DNA of 64,000 bases from NCBI GenBank assembly GCA_950295325.1, contig OX485806.1:20150001-20214000 (forward strand), in the 5' to 3' direction. The notes beneath the pieces are model-generated. The model saw nothing but the letters and a program-made list of their open reading frames with translations. It made no database searches and was not told the origin of the DNA. Below, piece after piece: positions 10,867 through 23,554 of the stretch (within the stretch, counting starts at the first letter, position 1; the number at the start of each line of letters is the position of its first letter). The translations under genes and the position numbers were made by a program. Origin of the DNA: Polytrichum commune (Eukaryota; Streptophyta; Polytrichopsida; Polytrichales; Polytrichaceae).

Positions 10867-13800
10867 TTAAAGGCACAAAGTGGTGTTGGAAGGGAGAAAA
10901 TCATTCACACGTGGAAGCCGTTCCTTGAAAAATCCGATTTTTGCTTCTAAGTTCTTCATGTTTCCGGTAAACATGAGAAGTACACTCGTGTGCAGGGGTG
11001 GAGCCAAGATTTTGACTCAGGGGGAGCCGACCTCATAATATGGTAATATCCAATGTATACTTTATTTTCAAAATTCAATAGGTGGTCGAATTTGATTATT
11101 TATTGAGAGATGTGGACTCATTGAGCCGACATCCCCATAACTTTTTTGACAATGTTGTTAATATCTAAAGCTTTGGCAATGGTCTTTTCGATAAAGATGA
11201 TCATTAGATCGATCATCAAATCATTGCCAATAGACATCGCCAATTATAAGCAAGTGTCCAACTTTCCTTCAATGCACTCGTAGAAAACATTATGAAAAGC
11301 AACCATTGTCGATTTCCCATTGCAATTATTTTGACCAACATGCTCTGCAGTCGCTAAACGATTGCAATTTTTCTTGGGTTTTACCAACTAATATTCTAGG
11401 AATCTGGGGCTTGTAATATACCGTTGGAATGGTCTCGAAAACACCTCTCCAATGGTGTATTACACGTTTAAAAAAATTTAACATTGCAATCGTAAAAATA
11501 AAAATAAAAATAAAAATAAAAATGTAGTTGTTTTGACATAGTTTTCTACTACTAATCTCAGGGGGGTTGAGCCCCCTCCCCCAAATCCCCCCCCCTTCCT
11601 TTGGCTCCACTCCTGCTCATGTGTGATAATTCCTCAACACCAACAGTCCTTTTCTTTTGTTCCTTCAATAGAATGTAAAATGAGACACACTAAGCTTGAA
11701 GGGACTAACATTGTTTGTTTGCTTACTTCCACCAACATGTTCCTTGAATATGTGAAGTAATACACATTGGTGGCAAGATCCAAATGAGGAACCGCATGAC
11801 AATTGAACCTCCATCATTTCTAGATTCAAGGCAAATATTTTTTTGATTTGTTCATGTGTCGATCGGGATAGATTTCCCCAACATTTTCAAACCTGAATGA
11901 CACATAACATTATTCAACTGCATGGTTGTGTTCCATTCTATATTCAACATCCGACATGGGCCTCCAATGTCTTACCTCCATGAAAAGAAACTTAGAAAAT
12001 AGGAAGTAACTGATGCCGGTACAAATAATGACTAGTACTAGTTTGCAAAGTAAAATATTGTGAATAATGTCGGTATTTTCAATGATGTCTCATCTATTAA
12101 TAGTAATATAAGGGAACAATATTAGGACGAACAATGTTTCATGTGAATATTCTTGGGACGAACAATAATATCTATGCATAGTGCTGGGAGTATGACTCCA
12201 CCCAAATTTCCAAGTTCAGCCTAAATGCATGAATAAGAAACGGAAATACCAGCTTGTTTGAGGGCCCATGAAATATAATGACGTATTCCAAGGTCATGGA
12301 ACCGACCCACATGGCTGTATAATGTTATGCATGTACCTATAGATTACAAACCACTATGATTTGTTGATCTTGAACCGCCCACCTTTCAACATGTATACAA
12401 TACATTTAATGTAACTACAATTTGACACACATGGAATCTGCCACTTTTCAAGATCCTCGAGGAAGGCATGGCCCCATACACAACACAAAATTATCTTCCG
12501 TTTCTTAAGTTAAGTGAGTGACGTGATACTTTGGGAACTACAACATCCTTAGAATATGTTACTTCAACAAAAACTAATTAAAACTCTTTGGAGTCGCCAA
12601 CACATACATCGTCATGAAGTAATTTATGCCCCCGCGTTCATTCATATCTTGTCTACTTTGTTGTGTGTGTGTCCCTTTACTTTCTAGAAATGAGGTGAGA
12701 TAGTTGAAGTCAATGTCAACGGACACCGGAGTGGAAAATTGCAAAAAAAAAAAAAAAAACAAGGCATCATTTAAGTTTTTTAGTGACATCGGAGGGAGGA
12801 GTTGAAGTCATGAAGTCAAGAAGAAGGCGACAAGTCCACATTGAAAGCCGGACCAAGCCTCCAAGACATTGTGATCAAAAATTTGGAATGTCCACGTTAC
12901 AAGGTGAGTTTATCTATGTTAGTTCAAATTTTTTTATGGCTTGAAGCACAAATGACTTGGGAACCGTCTTTAAGCTTCCGAATAACTCTCCCTTGCCGCC
13001 TTTGAAGTAAGGAAACATATTTAGTCCAAGCGGCAAAAATTATAAAATTACTCCAAAAGAAAAGAAATCCTCCTCTTCTCCCTTCCAACAATATTGGTGC
13101 AAATATTGGTGCATTGGCATAGTTGTAAGGAGAAGTGGAAGTTTGAGAAGCGGAGTTGATCGTCTTTACATTCCAAACCAAATATTGGTTGCTTATGTTA
13201 TGTGGGATTTTAAGTAATTTATATGATTAGGTTGGAATGAATTGGAGATTGTTCCATTTATGTGTTTTTTGTTGTTATAACATATTCTTGTTATTCAAAC
13301 ACTTCTGAAGATTACATATCTTTTGAATTTATTTCTATAATATAGAGATTTAAGGTTCGCGTTTGATACCTCCACTTATGCTACATAGAAATTGGATAAA
13401 TGCGATGATGTCGACTTGCATGTTTGACATCAAGACAAATACACTCTCTCATAAGTTTACCCCCTTATTCCACGTGAAAATGCTTGGCTAGCAAATGTCA
13501 CGAGATCCCATCCAAAGCTTCCATGGCATTGCCATAACCTAAATTCCTTCTATAGCACATAGACACCCCCACACCCCACCAATTATGTTGACTGTCAGAC
13601 CAAGAACCCTTAATGTGCAAGTAATCCAATATATTTTGAACATGTGTCCTTTTAGTGTGTACGTTGCTAGATCTACACAACATGTTCAATACAGACGCAT
13701 GATTAAGATAAGGAACCAAATTAGGCATGATTACCTACATTTTAATGTTTGTTTTTTTGACTTGCCTTGGTGCCAATATGAGTTTGAGCAACAATGCAAA

Positions 13801-14910
13801 CAATTTTCAAATCCTAGGCTATGTGGGGTCCACCTATGACTGTTTGTATAGGTTGGTAGGTGCCATCTAACTCGTTTGATCATAGGCATGTTCATATAAG
13901 GTAGTAGCACCTTAAACCAAATCAACCTTCAAAACCAACAACCTCGAACTATTGCATAACAAGTAAATGTTGATTTTGGGAATGCTCGCCATGTGAACAT
14001 CACCCCCCTCATAGTTTTGGGTGCCAACACAATTTTCACTTCAAAAATTTGTATTTATTTCAAAATCAAGGGAAAAAAAAAACTTGCAGTACACCTAGTC
14101 TCCTATTATTCACATGTAAATAATTTTTTTTTGTTCATATGGTTGCCACATGTATGGACAAATAACTTAACTTCTTGGTTTAAGGTGCTCCCGCCTTAGT
14201 TTGTGTGATGGTACCCCCGCATGATGTCGTCCTCATGATCTTTAACCCCTAACTTCCCACGCCTAATTTCCCTCAAATTTGCCCACAAAACGTGACCCCA
14301 ATTTCAGCAACCGTAGCTAAAGATCCAAAGCTTTTTTTGACAAACCAATTGTATAGATGTTTGCAAGTTAGAGGTGACTACTCACATACACATTTGAAAC
14401 ATTAAAGTTCTATTATGTAGGAAATTATAATAGTATTGTCAATAATGGTCTTGAGGAGTGGCAATTTAGACATCAAATTGGGGTTGGTTTTTTCATTGAA
14501 CCTCGACACATAAAGAAAAGAAAAACCAACATCGGATAATCCAATGTGAATTTGAGCCTGTTGGCCCTACCCTGCTCAAGAATCCCCTTGGTGCAAGGTG
14601 GTGTTTATTGCCTACCTTGTGGTTGGTGGGCTCTTGTTTGTATAAAAATATATATAAATAAGAACAAAAATAAACAAACTACATTTTTTTTATATCCATA
14701 TATTATCTTGGGGGGGGGGGTTCTTGTTCATTGTCGTGTTTTCTCTTATTAAGTACTAGGTATGTGAGATATTTGATGGCTATTTGGTACATGGTTTTCA
14801 TTGTTTTTTTTATTTATATTAGTGATGTGGGGATATGTAGGTTCTCAAGGAGTTCTATGCTTCTTGTGTGAATGGCTCCCCTTACTCCTATGGTGATAAT
14901 TATGAGGGGG
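10867..14910. other. Long AT-rich intergenic stretch
   Basis: No supported gene. It holds an (AAAAAT)n run at about 11,494-11,523, an A run near 12,743-12,759, and G or C homopolymers near 11,588 and 14,711. Several open frames of 60-95 codons occur on both strands, all without recognisable features. Confidence 0.4.
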
Positions 14911-15291
14911 TTAAATATTATAGCCTTGTGCTCTTCTTGCATCTACTAACGGGTTGTATTTGTCTTCTTTTGTTTGTATGGCTTGGTCAAGGAATTTGTC
15001 ATGCGTAAAGGTGAATTCAAAGATTCGGATGGTTAAGTCCGGTGTAGGTATTAGTGAACCATTTTGTTCATAAGCAACGCCTTGTATGTAAACGATATTT
15101 GGTCTTAGTTTTGCGAGGCATTCACATGCGCACCTTAGTATCCATGGCGGGATGGTGATGTCTTGGTGGTTGCCATGTTGGTTCCAGGCATTAATGAGTG
15201 TGAGGTGTCTAGTGTATACATTTGATTTTAGTAGGTTGGTGAGTTGGTGGGTAGCGGAATTGTGTCTTGCAATTCTTAGGCCAAACCTCAA
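14911..15291 (-). pseudogene. Fragment of a PD-(D/E)XK-like endonuclease domain
   Basis: An open frame of about 126 codons with no ATG at its upstream end reads RPNIVYIQG, then FEFTFTHDKFLDQA, then TKEDKYNPLVDARRAQGY. The order of an acidic/polar turn, a strand with FEFT, and a downstream TKxxKY...LxxxRxQG resembles a nuclease-like C-terminal domain that I associate with repetitive-element proteins in algae and marine invertebrates. That attribution is from memory and is not firm. The frame ends abruptly and no companion polymerase domain is seen nearby, so it is a relic rather than a gene. Confidence 0.4.
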
Positions 15292-17823
15292 CCCAAATCA
15301 TCTCCAAATGACAAAATGCTATCCTCATTGAAAAGAGGGAAAGATACCTACTTAAATCAACTCACAAATCTTGAAACCATTATTATGTGATTTTTTGGGA
15401 AGCTTTGCAATTTGAGGTAGTGGTGTCACAACTACGTGCCTTCCACATGGATTTACACCCACCAACACATGTCCAACTAAAAATTCCAATGGGGGATGTT
15501 TAGGATATGTTGCAATTGAGTGTCATGCAAAATTTCAGATCAATTAGGAATCATTTGCACATAGGGATCAACAAAAAACATGTTTAGGATATGCTGCCCC
15601 TAAACCGCGGAGGTGACAAATGTCAAGATTTGGTTCGTGGACCGGTTCCATTGTTAACCAATTGAGAGCACACTCCCATATTTGAATTGATCCAAAAATA
15701 GCTAACTCTATTGAATCAAAATTATCCACGTGGCATAACATAGCAAACTCCAAAATAAACAAGAGGAGTACTTGAAACTATCTAGAAACCACCCGGACTA
15801 GTGTCAAAGGGGTCAAAGCAAACTGCTCACGACCATATTATGGTTGTAACATAAAAAATTAGGTATGCACTCACTTCACTGATAGCATTTGAAACACATG
15901 CTTAAGTAGAGGAACGCAATTAGCAAGTCCAAATCATCCCCGCACCCATTTTCCTTGAGTTTTTTTTGGAGTTCATATGAATATCTTATTCATTTTCAAA
16001 AGTTTTTTCCCCCTTGTCAAATTATCATAAAGACCTTCACAATGAATGTTGAGTATGAATCCTAAAATAATTAACAAATTCTTGCATGTAGTCCAATGTC
16101 TTTTAAACACATGTCTTTTTGATGTCCAATATTAAATCCATACCTAACCACATACCAATCAAATATAGGTGTTCATTTGAAATAAGTACCCAAACAAGGT
16201 ATGCTTACCCTAACAATGGACACCAAAAAAACATGCGTTTAATAAAGATTGGGCTCTATTTGTTAACTATTACAAGGTCAATACTGTAGGTGATAAGCAT
16301 GTTCAACACGATTTAGTTCAAAATCTGAGTTTTAAAAATGCCACGTGTCACTTTTAACGAGTTGAAACGTCTACAAAATTACTCCGTGCCACCTCATATA
16401 ATTAGCATTTCGGCATCAGAGTTTCAAATTTACTTTTCACCTATGGTCGTTAGCATGAATTGAAGGAGAGACATAGTGTGAAGAGAAGAAGAGATTATTC
16501 ACCTTGATATTAAGAAAGGTTTTCATAAGAGCTACAAAATGTACGAGGTATATGGGGAAGGCCTCTATTTAAGATTGTATCCATTTTGAACTAATAGTGT
16601 GTGTTTAAGACCATACAAGAAGTGGGTGGAGACTTGAGAGCTAAATTTGTCCTTGGAAGGCCCATTGGCATTCCTTAGCTATAGCAAGCATTCCTACTAC
16701 AAGAGACATAACATTAGTCAACTAGCCTCCATACTTCAATGGGCTGGAGAAACACCACAATTGGATATCCACATCTATGAGGGGCTGATCACACCGGCCA
16801 ATTTTGACACCATCCGTCAACATCTTCGGCTGTAATAGTGTGGAAAGTGGTGGGTCAACATCTATTTGTGAACATAATCCCCAACGCTTTCACGGCTGGA
16901 ACTGGACGGAAAGTTTGGTGTGATCAGGGCATGAGCTTGCGGAGTGCAACAATGATAAAGTGACACGCCGTTGCGTAGGGTAACTATGATTAGATGATAT
17001 ACCAATTCCCTCCCAAGTGACCGTGTGCATAGGGTTGCAAGGCCTATCTATTCACAAAACCAAATATCCCCCATAATGCCGAGTTACTAGGCACAAACAA
17101 CGCCGCCATCAACGCAACACCGAGATAAGTAAAGTTTGGGTATTTTTGGGCTTTGGAAGTGAGCTTGCTTGTTGCCTAGTGTTATGGACTTTTTTTTGTC
17201 TAATTCATGCTTTCAACTTAACTTGAATTGTTTAGGCTTAGCATCAACCTTTAACCTAAAGTTCCCAATAAGCAAGGTATAATCATATCCACGTTTTTCA
17301 ATCACATTTCTTATCCCCCCCCCCCTCCCCACTCTCTCCACTCCTCGTGCTTGGCCTCATTTGGCGTGCATGGTTGGTAGGTTGTTATGGTGTTGGGCCC
17401 GGTAGCCGACCGACTTCAAAGCTATGAAGTTAGGACTTGTACTTTGCACTTGCGTGAGTTGCGGTTGTTTGACATGCCACCTCCTGAGTGGTTGAACTTC
17501 ACATCTTGTAGAGTAGTTTTAGATATTTTGTGGGTCTACCATAACTCTCTAGCAGCTTGGGCACCTTTCTACCTAATGGTTAATTAAAGTGCAAAAGTAA
17601 GTCAGGCGGTCCAAAAAATAATATTCTGGGCAGGTTCAAGGAGTAATTTAAAGTAAGTTAGACATTCATCCAAGTCATTTCTATAATTTATGGATGGTTT
17701 TCCAAATTTCATCTATGGCGGCTACGATTAACCTAAACACTTCCCTTAACCAACATTCCTTACCCTAAAGTTTGTCTTTTACTTGTATGTCAAGGTTTTG
17801 CTTGGCAACAAAAATTTCTTTGT
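15292..17823. other. Intergenic DNA; Rep-B-like copy at about 16,040-16,175
   Basis: No supported gene. The 62-codon open frame at 16,647-16,835 has an ATG and a reasonable composition, but I recognise nothing in it. A decayed Rep-B copy is visible by its TTTTAAACACATGTCTTTTT word and ACATACCAATCAAAT. Confidence 0.4.
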
Positions 17824-18024
17824 GTGAGAGTTATATGGAGTGGTCTTTATGAGGGACTATGTTGCTATGGTGTTTGTGAGAGATTAAGCTTGAGAAGAGT
17901 GACAATGGCAGGGCAAAAGACATTGCAATGTATGTTTAAATCCATTGGTAGAGAGGAAATGCATGTACACGTGGAGCGTGAATTTGAGAGCTTGTATTAT
18001 TGTTTGTCATTTGCATTATTATGA
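17824..18024 (+). pseudogene. N-terminal fragment of a pogo-type transposase
   Basis: The frame contains MAGQKTLQCMF (from 17,905), followed by a stretch with REEMHVHVEREFE. This matches the start of the transposase at 52,890 (MARQKTLSSMF, then a stretch with KDEMEVCVQWDF). Only about 40 residues align before the frame ends. No terminal repeats like those at 52,576/62,605 were found around it, so it is a decayed remnant of the same or a sister family. Confidence 0.65.
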
Positions 18025-19469
18025 TTTTAGGCACTCTTTGAATGTAGTTTCTTTTTTCGGAGACACCCAATGAAATGAATTTTCCAAAAATTTAGGCACC
18101 TTCAAAATCGGTTGTTTTTTTGCCCAAGTTGCTAGAGAGCTATGGTACTCTTCATTATTATAGGCAAACCAACGTCACATGGAAGTCACCAATTTATTTC
18201 AAAAGTGACTTTGTTTGCATTCGACATTTAATCTTTACATGCAATGCCACATAATGGTTGCGCATGTTTTCAAAAGATAATATTCTTGCACTAGGAGCTA
18301 AAGTTGTTGAGTTCTCCACCATTGGGAACAAACTAATTGGATTCATCTACTATCATGATGAGCTTTGAAGTGATTGTAACCATACTATAGTTTGTGTTAG
18401 TGCAAGCACGGTAAAGTGGACAACTCCTTATCCCTGCCTAGTGTTAAGTGAAAGTGATTCAATTTTATGTACTAACTTTGAATTTTGTGAAGAAATAAAC
18501 CATAGACATTTTAAAAACATCTTGATCTACAAAGCCAAGCAATTTATGATGACAAAAAGAATTCCAAGAAAAGTCTACCTATTTTAGAAGACGGTGCAAG
18601 TGGCGTGCAAGTAGGTGATATTGAATAAGTGACCGTCTAAAATTTGTTTAAAATATGATAAAATTACATTAAATTGATGGTTTTTTACAAAGTTTTGTGG
18701 CGATGCCCTCAAGTAGATAATGAATTCAAGGAATATAAAAAAAATTCTAACTTCAAAATAGTTAAGGTCATGAAATCTACATTCAAAACCAGACTCAACC
18801 ATTTGTTTTTGAGCATCACTTTTGATGCTAAGTATTGAAGATCTCAACTTGATATTCTACATTTGAGTATTTAACACAACAATAGAGGTCATCATAAAAA
18901 AATTCCAATTTAAATAACTCTTTGCTACTACTTTTAGGCCTTTCACCAAAAAAATTATGGTTTTAGTACAACAGAGCACTATTTTGGTCCACTTTACCAT
19001 GCTTGCACTGAAATTTATTATTTTGAAGAAAGTAACAATGTCATGACATGAATATTCTTGGTTTCCCATCAAGTTACAACACTCTTACTTTTTGCCTACC
19101 CATATGAAGATCATTTTTTTCTCCTTTCAACTATCAAAAGTAGAGCTTACTATGTCTTTGCTAAAATCCACTCTATACAACTTTCTCTTGTATGTCAGTC
19201 AAGCCAAACAAAGTCCCAAGGACTTGCGCTAGAACCCCATGCATTTAAGGATACACGTTTGTGTGAGTGTACGTATATTGTCACGTCCGTGTTTTATTCA
19301 ATAAAGTGCAACATAGTCTTTGCTCGTATCATTGATCAATGGCATGCTTTTGTAGACGAGCTTAATTTGAAACTCACGTCTTCAAGTAATTCTTGAAGAT
19401 TGTAATGGAATTCTCACATGAGAATGTACATATTCGAATATTCAAGTTGGATGAAAATGATAATACTTA
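18025..19469. other. Intergenic DNA without a recognisable gene
   Basis: AT-rich, with short unsupported open frames on both strands. Confidence 0.4.
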
Positions 19470-19705
19470 GGGCCGGTTCACACTATGGCCATCAAGTCGA
19501 GAGGCCGTGGGATTGAGTGGCCAAACTTTGTTGAGAGTTCAAAGAAATGAGCTGAAAATAGCTAATAAAATATAGTAAGTGGAGCCTTTGGCCGGGCATA
19601 GTGTGAAGCCTCCAAAGGCTAAGCCCAAAGTCCTAACCTTTGGCCATGAACTCCCATGGCCTCTCAACTTGGACGGCCATAGTGTGAAACCTCCAAAGGC
19701 CGAGC
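19470..19705. mobile_element. Decayed Harbinger-like MITE
   Basis: It begins right after TTA with GGGCCGGTTCACACTATGGC, close to the ends of the intact elements at 19,850 and 46,445. The right end is rearranged. A unit containing CATAGTGTGAAnCCTCCAAA and AGCCCAAAGTCC occurs twice, about 80 bp apart (near 19,605 and 19,680), so the element has duplicated internally or lost its end. Confidence 0.5.
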
Positions 19706-19849
19706 CCAAAGTCCAAACCCAAAGGAGCATCCCACTTTATTCCTTGCTCAGAATAACCCCTCCAATCTAATGGTCAAGATCTTGTTAATGATTGATATTT
19801 TAATGAAAAAAAAGGTCGGCCTCTCGACGGAAGTTCAACATAAGATTTA

Positions 19850-20223
19850 GGGCCGGTTTACACTATGGTGGAGAAGGCCTCTGGTTGGTCAAGAATGCTT
19901 GGCCAAGACATGGTTATATGAGGCAAATGGTGGATGTGCCGGAGAAGAATTAAAGGCAATAAAATATTTTTATTGAGTTGGGCTTCTCCGGCCTCTTGAG
20001 GCCGGACAAGAAACTCCTCCTCCGGAGAAGCCCAACTCCAAAAAGTGCCGCCATGTAGGCGGCCATGTCATTTTATCATCCATGAGAAAAGTTCACCACC
20101 ATTGTTTTCTTCACCTAGTGTAAACACCCACCGGTCAAGAGTTGCATTTTCGACCAATCACAATTGAGAAACGCCCTTTTTTTCATGACCGGTGGGCTTC
20201 TCCACCGTAGTGTAAACCGGCCA
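19850..20223. mobile_element. PIF/Harbinger-like MITE with TTA duplication
   Basis: Inverted ends of about 28 bp with a few mismatches begin GGGCCGGTTTACACTATGGT on the left and TGGCCGGTTTACACTACGGT on the right strand. TTA flanks both sides (19,847-19,849 and 20,224-20,226). The 374-bp body is non-coding and rich in CTCCGG/GGAG words. The trinucleotide duplication and GG-start ends fit PIF/Harbinger-derived elements. Confidence 0.8.
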
Positions 20224-20226
20224 TTA

Positions 20227-21124
20227 TTGTGAAGTTAATCAATGCAAAATATATTGAGGCTTTGTTCAATGTGGCGCTATTATTGCTAGCCCATGTTTGT
20301 TCATTTAGAAAGTAACTTGTTGAGATGACTAATGGAGAGATATGGAAAGGAGTGGGTGGGTGAATAAGGAATGAGGGTTGGGGGCGCCACATGGGCAACC
20401 ATTAGTTGTAGTTGTGTCACCATATGTAGTCAAAATGTGGTAAAACTAAAGGTTGAGATTTCAGATTGGGCGGAACCCTATTGCTCCGTCTGCTTGTCCC
20501 ATTGGTTCATTTAACCATGCAAACCACATGAAGGAAGCATCGCTTGAAGTACCATGTGAGTAGTGTCCTTAGTGAGTAGAGAAAATGACTCCTCAAATAA
20601 TTTAGTCATTGCAACATCACATGACTTTTCTCAACTCCTTCGTTGTGTTCCATGGGACTAGGACTGCGGCAAGCATAATTCTCCTTTAATTTTGGGATTC
20701 CCCATTTATGGGGAGCACTAAAGATGTGTATTACAAAGCTTTTGACAAGAAACTATTATTTATCATAGTTTTTAAAATTACAAACTCTTTCTTTGGAAAG
20801 AGATCATCATCTGGTTTCTTAATAATATCATGGGCTTTAAACTCTTGAGAATGAAAGGCAACCATCAAGTGGGTTAGCCACCTCAATATTTAGATGTTTA
20901 AGAAATGGTATATAGATGTGTGCACACACAAATAATAGGAAACCTCCTTCACGAGGCATGCTTATCATACACACTACATTATGCAATTGCAACTTGCACT
21001 TGAAGGATGTGGCCATGGAATATTCCACTTTTGTCATGACTTTTTCTTTCCACTCATTGAATTTTTTCGGCATGGGAGATGAATACTACACTAACTATTT
21101 GTATTTAGTATCATACCAATCCTA
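20227..21124. other. Intergenic DNA without a recognisable gene
   Basis: Nothing supported beyond short open frames. Confidence 0.4.
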
Positions 21125-21470
21125 ATTTTCTCGCTCAATACTAATTGTAAACCATTTGTGTAGTATCACCAACACTAAATGTAAACCCAACATTATTTGT
21201 CATTCTTTGTAAAAACAACTGGTCATTACATATTTGTAGTGGTGCAATTCTTGTCACTTGCTAAGCAAATTTCCATCCAATTTTCAATTATTCATGCCAA
21301 TATAGTATTACAAAAATGTTAGGATGCTGAATATACCAAAATTTGATGAACTTAAAGTACATTGGGATGATAGTACTTGTAAACCTATTCATAAGAAGTC
21401 TCATTAAGAAATTTACCACGGTGACCTAAAATACTGTGTGACACTAAATGCAATACTTAGTGTAGTGCTA
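21125..21470 (+). repeat. Dispersed repeat Rep-A, copy 4
   Basis: It has TAGTATCACCAACACTAAAT, AACATTATTTGTCATTCTTT, TTGTCACTTGCTAAGCAAAT, and a 3' end ACACTAAATGCAATACTTAG followed by TGTAGTG. Same orientation as copies 1-3; more decayed in the middle. Confidence 0.65.
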
Positions 21471-21689
21471 CAATGGTTTCGATAGTGGACCTAAAATCAC
21501 CTGATGTATCAAAACGTTTAACACACTTGGTTTGACAAAGATATTCTAATGAGATGATATTTATGGTGTGCCATGACCTTGACTTGAAAACCACACTACT
21601 ATCCAACAACTACCTATAACACACTACAAGTCAAATGCAAGGTTATCGATAGTTGGGATGGTCCCTTGGTATTAATGCATGAAAGCCAA

Positions 21690-21815
21690 ATAACTTGGTG
21701 GCTCCAACCCAAAACCTTAACCCAAATCTCATGGGAATTCCAAGGTTAAAGTCACCTAGTTTCATATCAAGAGCTAGGATGGGTGACCTCCCTAACATTG
21801 TTTTTAGTGATAGGA
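21690..21815 (+). repeat. 5S rRNA-derived element, decayed copy
   Basis: Contains, in 5S order and spacing, AATCTCATGGGAATTCCAAG, GTTAAAG and GAGCTAGGATGGGTGACCTC. These correspond to the 5S region GATCCCATCAGAACTCCGAA, GTTAAGC and the box C region GGATGGGTGACC. It shares the diagnostic ATGGGAATTCC variant with the copy at 44,672. It is therefore part of a mobile 5S-derived family (a 5S-type SINE, or the LTR of a Cassandra-like TRIM), not a working 5S gene. Confidence 0.65.
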
Positions 21816-21901
21816 TTGAGTGGACCATAATGATAGGATGCTTGTGTCATTTTGGTCACTTCACGTTAACTTGTTGTGTCATGAAACTACCACGTTTCTA
21901 T

Positions 21902-22435
21902 TACACCATTTATGGTATTTAGTGTCACATACACTATTTGCAAAGGGCTTAAACTACATGCCTAGAGATCTTAAAGTGTCACACCGGCTAATTGCCAATA
22001 CGATGTCATTCGTCAACACAAGTAACTTCTTTAAATGAGAAAAAACAATCTACATTATGACATTCAGAGTAGCACAATGGGATGCTTTAGATGATAGTCT
22101 TGCATTTTAGTTTGCAAAGGGAAGAACTTTTTGAGCATACTAAAGGCAAGTGTCATTTTATTATGCAAGAGGAAGATACTCTTGGGCATACTAATGGCAA
22201 GTGTTATTTGTGTATGCTTTAGTCGACTGGTAAACCATTGTGTAACATAGGTATGCACCTCATAACACTATTGAACATATTCATGCCAAGGCATTAGTAA
22301 GCGCACTTGAACACCAAATGACATGAGGTGACACTTATGGTGAAGTTGTTACTCATCAGTGTAACCTAGCATATGCCTCAAAATAGGGTAAGTGACACTC
22401 TTACGCATGTGACGCTGAATACCATAAATTGTATA
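21902..22435. mobile_element. MITE, TACACnnTTTATGGTA family, long copy
   Basis: Left end TACACCATTTATGGTATTTA and right-strand end TATACAATTTATGGTATTCA form imperfect inverted repeats of about 27 bp around a non-coding 534-bp body. Same end family as 4,908-5,131. A duplicated inner word (TGGGCATACTAAnGGCAAGTGT-like) occurs near 22,135 and 22,195. Confidence 0.6.
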
Positions 22436-22599
22436 GTGGACTCTTGTGAACTATCAAACCTAGAATGATTATCATATTTTAAGCACGCAGCCCAATCTCT
22501 TGTGAACACGCGTCTTCAATCGAGCCGCACCAAACCACATACCACTCAAATATACGTGTCCGATTCAAAGCCAAGTAACCGAATTAGGCACATCTACCT

Positions 22600-23133
22600 T
22601 GCTTACGAGCCAAGTCAAGCCAAGCCATGTAGGCGCTCGGACGACCAGCACGCGGCGGCCCCGTCGCCGCGCCCCGGCCTTCCCGCGCGGAAGCCGCTTG
22701 ATCATCAAGCAAAAGGGCAAAGGTGAGCGAAAACGTGCTAAAAATCTCGAACCTCATGCCCGTTGGCGAGCGGGGCGCCTGGCCCTACTTCGGACACGGC
22801 GTCAATGGCAATGTCAACCACTTCGATCTCGGAAAGGCGTCGACAAAGGCGGACGCACATGCATTCCAACTTACAGCTTTACCGCAGCCAGGGTGGATGC
22901 TGACGAGGGTCGGTCTCTACTTTGTCCGCAGTTGTTACCGATTCTTGAGTGATGAGGTTGCAGCATCACAAGTTACATGTAGGCCGCCACAGAGGAAAGT
23001 CATCGGCTCGTGTATACTTGATACACCGGATGTTGTATCATCTCATCACTTGGCTTGGGACTGGTCGTCATGCACGGCATCCCTGACCGCCAAGATTGCA
23101 GAGTTGCAAACTCCGGAGCCTGGAACTTATTGA
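22600..23133 (+). other. GC-rich island with open frames, possible gene fragment
   Basis: Composition changes sharply from AT-rich to GC-rich at about 22,620-22,900. Two overlapping plus-strand frames run through it: 22,599-22,952, arginine-rich, and 22,723-23,133, with the phrase PVGERGAWPYFGHGVNG. I recognise neither product. A bounded GC-rich patch with no exon structure could be a captured or decayed exon of a GC-rich gene. Which frame, if any, was coding cannot be decided by eye. Confidence 0.25.
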
Positions 23134-23276
23134 ATTGGAAAAGAGGATAGCGACCATCCTTTCACATCACCAAGCGTCACGATGATCGACTCATCAGGAT
23201 ATTGTAAAGTTCATGAAACTTTAGGAACTCGTGGACTAGGTACCCAAGGTTCCTTTTCTTCGTCCTTAAGCTGTTG

Positions 23277-23545
23277 AGCATTTCAGAATCCACATGAACA
23301 TCTGAAGATGGGGTTGCACGGTTTTCTTTCTAAAGCGTCGACGTGCGTGTGTGTCGATTACTACTTTTACCTAAGATGCAAAATACCAGGTATCAAACCC
23401 CGATACATCCATGAGTCCAAAGGTACTCAAACTACCTTATCTTCTTCTTCTTTTTCTTCTTCTTCTTCCCTAGATTTAGCATTTCAGAATTCGCATGAAT
23501 TTCTGAAGATGGGATTGCACAGTTGCCTTTCTAAAGCTGCTCCAG
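23277..23545. repeat. Direct duplication of a unit of about 65 bp
   Basis: The unit AGCATTTCAGAATnCnCATG followed by AACATCTGAAGATGGGGTTG is present at 23,277 and again at 23,478 (about 80 percent match by eye). A TTC-rich microsatellite lies between the two. Confidence 0.6.
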
Positions 23546-23554
23546 ATCATTGAA

